Shown here: one piece after another, positions 61,023-64,000 of the stretch
How positions within the stretch are numbered: position 1 is the stretch's first letter
How the letters are laid out: every line of letters starts with the position of its first letter
Assembly (NCBI RefSeq): GCF_901709675.1
Contig: NC_051092.1
Span: forward strand, 5,770,491-5,834,490
Direction of reading: 5' to 3'
DNA from: Syngnathus acus
Lineage: Eukaryota; Chordata; Actinopteri; Syngnathiformes; Syngnathidae
Length of the DNA stretch: 64,000 bases
Notes under the pieces: generated by a model
Told to the model about the DNA's origin: nothing
The model's input: the letters and a program-made list of their open reading frames with translations, nothing else
Databases searched by the model: none
Program-made: the position numbers and the translations under genes

Positions 61023-61658
61023 GTTTGTCACGTTCTGTTTTCACCTAATTCATTGTCAGCAAAATTAATGTGCACTTTAATATTCTTGTTAACAACCAAA
61101 GTTGCACAGCCGGGAAGCTTTCCACTCTCCGCCAACCATGTCGGCTCATGGGGATCAATTTTAAATTAATATCTGCGAGACAACCACCGGAGGTTGTCTT
61201 GTGCCAAAATAAAAAGTTGTACTTTTTCGGAGCACCGGACTACTCCGGGGGGAGTATCCCCATATAAATTTTGAGGGCGGTTGATCCCCATTATTTTGAC
61301 ATGTCAAGCGATGGCTGTACAATCCGCATGGCCATATTTCTCATGAAAAGTGGCCGTTTCAGAAAGGCATTCGTTTTTTCCTTATTCCTCCAAAATGAAT
61401 GGATAGAATACAAAATAACTTTTTTTGCAAAATCACTTTTTTGCATCCTTATCGAAAAAGACTGAGCTTGTTAATGAGAAATAGACCATCATGCCTTTTG
61501 TGTCCCTTTAATGTGAAATGATGGTGAGAAACATACCATGATAATTATTATGTTTGTGTTACTGTGTTTGTCCTATAGATCATCTGATGAAACTTCATTC
61601 AGTAAGTCTTCAATGATTGCTTAACGGGACAGCAAAAGAAAAAGCCAAATCTTCAAAC

Positions 61659-63233
61659 ATGCAACCCTTGATTCCGAAGCAGGACACACTATCTCCGTGG
61701 ATTGAGAAACTCATCCAGAGTTATGACAGTGAGAAGGAAAGCCCGACCGAAAAACTAAGGGCTTCTGTTACCTCCATTGGTCTGATGTCTCCATCTCAGG
61801 CCCAAAACCAGGAAGAGCCCACTGACCTGATCTTTCTGTCTGATGGTACAGTAGAGATCTCCTCCGTTCTCACCCCATCTGCATGGAAACGTCTTCAGGA
61901 GTCGGAGCGTCGGGAGACTTTCTTTGGTCTGGTCAATAACGTCGTTTGCATCAGCAACTACCAACTGAAGTTTCACCCGAGCACAGAACCGACCCAATGC
62001 AAGTTCTTCTTATTAATCGACAGCATGTATACAGAGTTAATCATTCTAGACAGAGTCATTACGCCCTGCTGCACATCTCTGGTCTCTGTCCAGCAGAAAA
62101 TCTTGGAGACATGGAGGGTTGTCTTTTTCCAGGAAACACAGAGCTCCCAAATGGACCGCGATGACTTAAATCTGTCTGAGCTTCTAGTTGAATGGCAGAA
62201 TCAGATAATACAAGAAACGCAAGAGGATTCGTCTCAGGAAATAATTCCGCATTGGCCATCGATTGGGCAATCATTAGAGATTCCTTCCGAGACGTTCACT
62301 CTCACCAGCTGGGACATTGAGCGGCTTGAAGATAATGACACAGAGTGTTTCAGTGTTCCTATTAAGTGTCTCCTCATCCCAGAAGGACATACAATGCAGG
62401 GCCCAAAAAAAAATGCTGCTGTATTGACGACACATGAGGACGCGATGTTGAATTCGCAGCTTTCGGAGAACAGCCAATCACGTGTTCACGCCGCAGACCG
62501 CCAAATAGCAGATCTTACAGATACCAAGGGAGAAGTCCAGAACTGTGGCATCACGCACGATGACGACGTATGTGTAGATTTGATTCATAAGCACATCACA
62601 CCATTGGAGAAACCGTGGGAAATCTTTCCTCCACCGAATGGCGTTTCACCCTCAAGTGTATCCGAGGAATCCATGCCAATGCAGTCCCCAGCAACAGAAC
62701 TGTCTCGTGATCAGGATCGAAACGGTCATGTGGACATACCTAGTACCCGACTTCCCATGACTAGCCCACAACCTGAGGATTTGCAAAACAGCAAAAGCGA
62801 CCATTACTCCTTACCACCGTATCAAAAAGCGCTCTCATCGGACACAGCAAATAGTCACACTGCTCCTCAAGACAAACAGACTATAAACGAGATTGTGAAC
62901 ACGCAACAAGAGCCCGTTGAGAGACAGTCAAAGAGAAAACGGGAGTGGACGCAAGAAGCGCAAACGGCAATTGCGGTGGAGGAAGGTGAGGCTCAGCTCA
63001 ATGGAAGCCCCCCGTCGTGGCTGTTTGACGCTGAGAGGGCTTCTGGCACTGTTGTAGACAGCTTTTATGTTCAAACGGAAAGAAGACCAACTCTCACTGT
63101 TCACGCTGACGGAGAGCCATTCTCGTACACTTACGTGGTGTCTGAGCAGAATCTTCAGGACTTCAGCAAGTTTCAAGTCGCAAAATCTCTGCTGTCGTGG
63201 GCTATCAAATATCTTGTTCCAAAAAGAAAATGA
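61659..63233 (+). CDS. acd: Adrenocortical dysplasia homologue / TPP1, shelterin subunit (single coding exon)
   Basis: ACD/TPP1 binds POT1 and TIN2 within shelterin and recruits telomerase to chromosome ends. The ORF encodes 524 aa. The N-terminal OB-fold region is about residues 10-150, with SPWIEKLI at 12-19, DLIFLSDGTVEISSVLT at 56-72 and VQQKILETW at 144-152. A POT1-binding-like helix, LNLSELLVEW, lies at 170-179. A low-complexity linker rich in Ser, Pro and Gln follows. The C-terminus (about 488-524) has FSYTYVVSEQN and AKSLLSWAIKYLVPKRK, matching the TIN2-binding end of human ACD. The frame is open to 61617 but the first ATG is 61659. An intron acceptor (cctatag) precedes it at 61578. 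Human ACD coding sequence has many introns, and here there is none. A poly(A) signal is at 63512-63517. Confidence 0.85.
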   Translation: MQPLIPKQDTLSPWIEKLIQSYDSEKESPTEKLRASVTSIGLMSPSQAQNQEEPTDLIFLSDGTVEISSVLTPSAWKRLQESERRETFFGLVNNVVCISNYQLKFHPSTEPTQCKFFLLIDSMYTELIILDRVITPCCTSLVSVQQKILETWRVVFFQETQSSQMDRDDLNLSELLVEWQNQIIQETQEDSSQEIIPHWPSIGQSLEIPSETFTLTSWDIERLEDNDTECFSVPIKCLLIPEGHTMQGPKKNAAVLTTHEDAMLNSQLSENSQSRVHAADRQIADLTDTKGEVQNCGITHDDDVCVDLIHKHITPLEKPWEIFPPPNGVSPSSVSEESMPMQSPATELSRDQDRNGHVDIPSTRLPMTSPQPEDLQNSKSDHYSLPPYQKALSSDTANSHTAPQDKQTINEIVNTQQEPVERQSKRKREWTQEAQTAIAVEEGEAQLNGSPPSWLFDAERASGTVVDSFYVQTERRPTLTVHADGEPFSYTYVVSEQNLQDFSKFQVAKSLLSWAIKYLVPKRK

Positions 63234-63511
63234 TGCATCTATAAAATCTCTGACTGGACTGGACCCCAGCTAATTTAAATGTCACTTTGTTATCATGGTG
63301 ACTATTTTCATTCAATTTCAGGCTCTTAAAAGTTTTGATATTTTACTTAACGATGGTTGTTAATTTTACATGTATTTACAGATCTTTACAGTAAAGTAGT
63401 TTTTAACATTTAAGATACACTGTGTTGGGGGGGGGGGGCTTATATCAATTTTGTTTTTGACATATCAAATTTTTTTTTCAAACGCATAGTTAATGCTGCT
63501 TAATTAGAAGA

Positions 63512-63517
63512 AATAAA
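63512..63517 (+). terminator. Candidate acd poly(A) signal AATAAA
   Basis: Canonical hexamer about 280 bases past the acd stop codon. Confidence 0.6.
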
Positions 63518-63737
63518 ATATTCTTAAAAACATGCCAGTACTTGTTTTATCCGATTTCCTCCCACATTCCATAAACATGTATGGTGGTTAATTAAAGACT
63601 AAATTGTCTGTGAAATAATGTAGGTGAACTTATGGCAAATTTGTTAGTTGAGTAAACATAGACAGACAAAACTGTTGGGAGGCTACTTAATGAAACCGAT
63701 AGTGGTCACAGAAATAACTTAATTCTAATGAAAGTAG

Positions 63738-63740
<3 letters not shown>

Positions 63741-63802
<62 letters not shown>
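63741..63802. repeat. (AT)n microsatellite
   Basis: Uninterrupted AT dinucleotide tract of about 60 bases. The remainder to 64000 shows no recognised feature. Confidence 0.95.
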
Positions 63803-63804
<2 letters not shown>

Positions 63805-64000
63805 CAGGTCAAAGCAATCGATAAAAAAATGTAACAACGTGATACTATTGGAAAGTCAGGATTATTATTCTATTCTTCAACATGTCCAGCAGGTGTCGCT
63901 TATGTTCCGATTCACTGCACGTCAGAACGCAAACAGCAGGCAGTCTTGTCTCGACAGACTGGATAGGGATGAAGTGTCCTTCTGTTCATATTCACACCAA

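Overview
This is vertebrate, almost certainly teleost, genomic DNA. It holds five spliced or partial protein-coding genes with compact vertebrate-style introns (GT..AG, phases conserved across every junction I could join). It also has many microsatellites, fish-type MITEs, Tc1-like and LINE relics, and a small tRNA array. Nothing looks bacterial or viral. The repeat families (the CCG-TA 'phone-jack' MITE, the 'tggctggcgaccagttcaggg' family, RTE/Rex-like LINE tails) suggest a percomorph-like fish, but I cannot name the species.

Layout, left to right. 82-4126 (-): first five coding exons of a fatty acyl-CoA reductase (far1-like), continuing beyond the left edge. 4170-8800: upstream region of that gene, with LINE/MITE debris and tandem CRE motifs. 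8954-15300 (-): dkk3, seven coding exons, 249 aa. Its large third intron contains five tandem ~315 bp units, each with a tRNA-Ile(AAU) (four intact, one decayed), plus a 705 bp (TC)n(AC)n microsatellite. 15400-19133: gene-free, probably mostly cmip 3' UTR. 19134-46992 (-): the whole cmip coding region, 21 exons, 809 aa, with a 13.4 kb first intron. 46650-47650: GC-rich cmip promoter. 47700-51027: intergenic, with a dead Tc1-like transposase. 51028-59023 (-): gan (gigaxonin), 12 coding exons, 603 aa. 59024-61600: head-to-head spacer between gan and acd. 61659-63233 (+): acd/TPP1, a shelterin subunit, coded in one uninterrupted exon. 63234-64000: acd 3' flank and an AT repeat.

The genes are not an operon and do not act together. 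The products are a peroxisomal ether-lipid enzyme (FAR1), a secreted Dickkopf-family protein (DKK3), a signalling adaptor (CMIP), a CUL3 ubiquitin-ligase adaptor (gigaxonin) and a telomere protein (TPP1). The order is informative: cmip-gan (human 16q23) and acd (16q22) sit beside dkk3 and far1, which are on human 11p15.

The observations most worth following are the tRNA-Ile array inside the dkk3 intron, the intronless acd coding region, the dkk3 that stops just after its last conserved cysteine, and a palindromic MITE family with copies in three of the genes. I saw no evidence for an entirely new gene system. Exon boundaries were joined by hand from splice sites, reading frame and recalled protein similarity, without alignment software.
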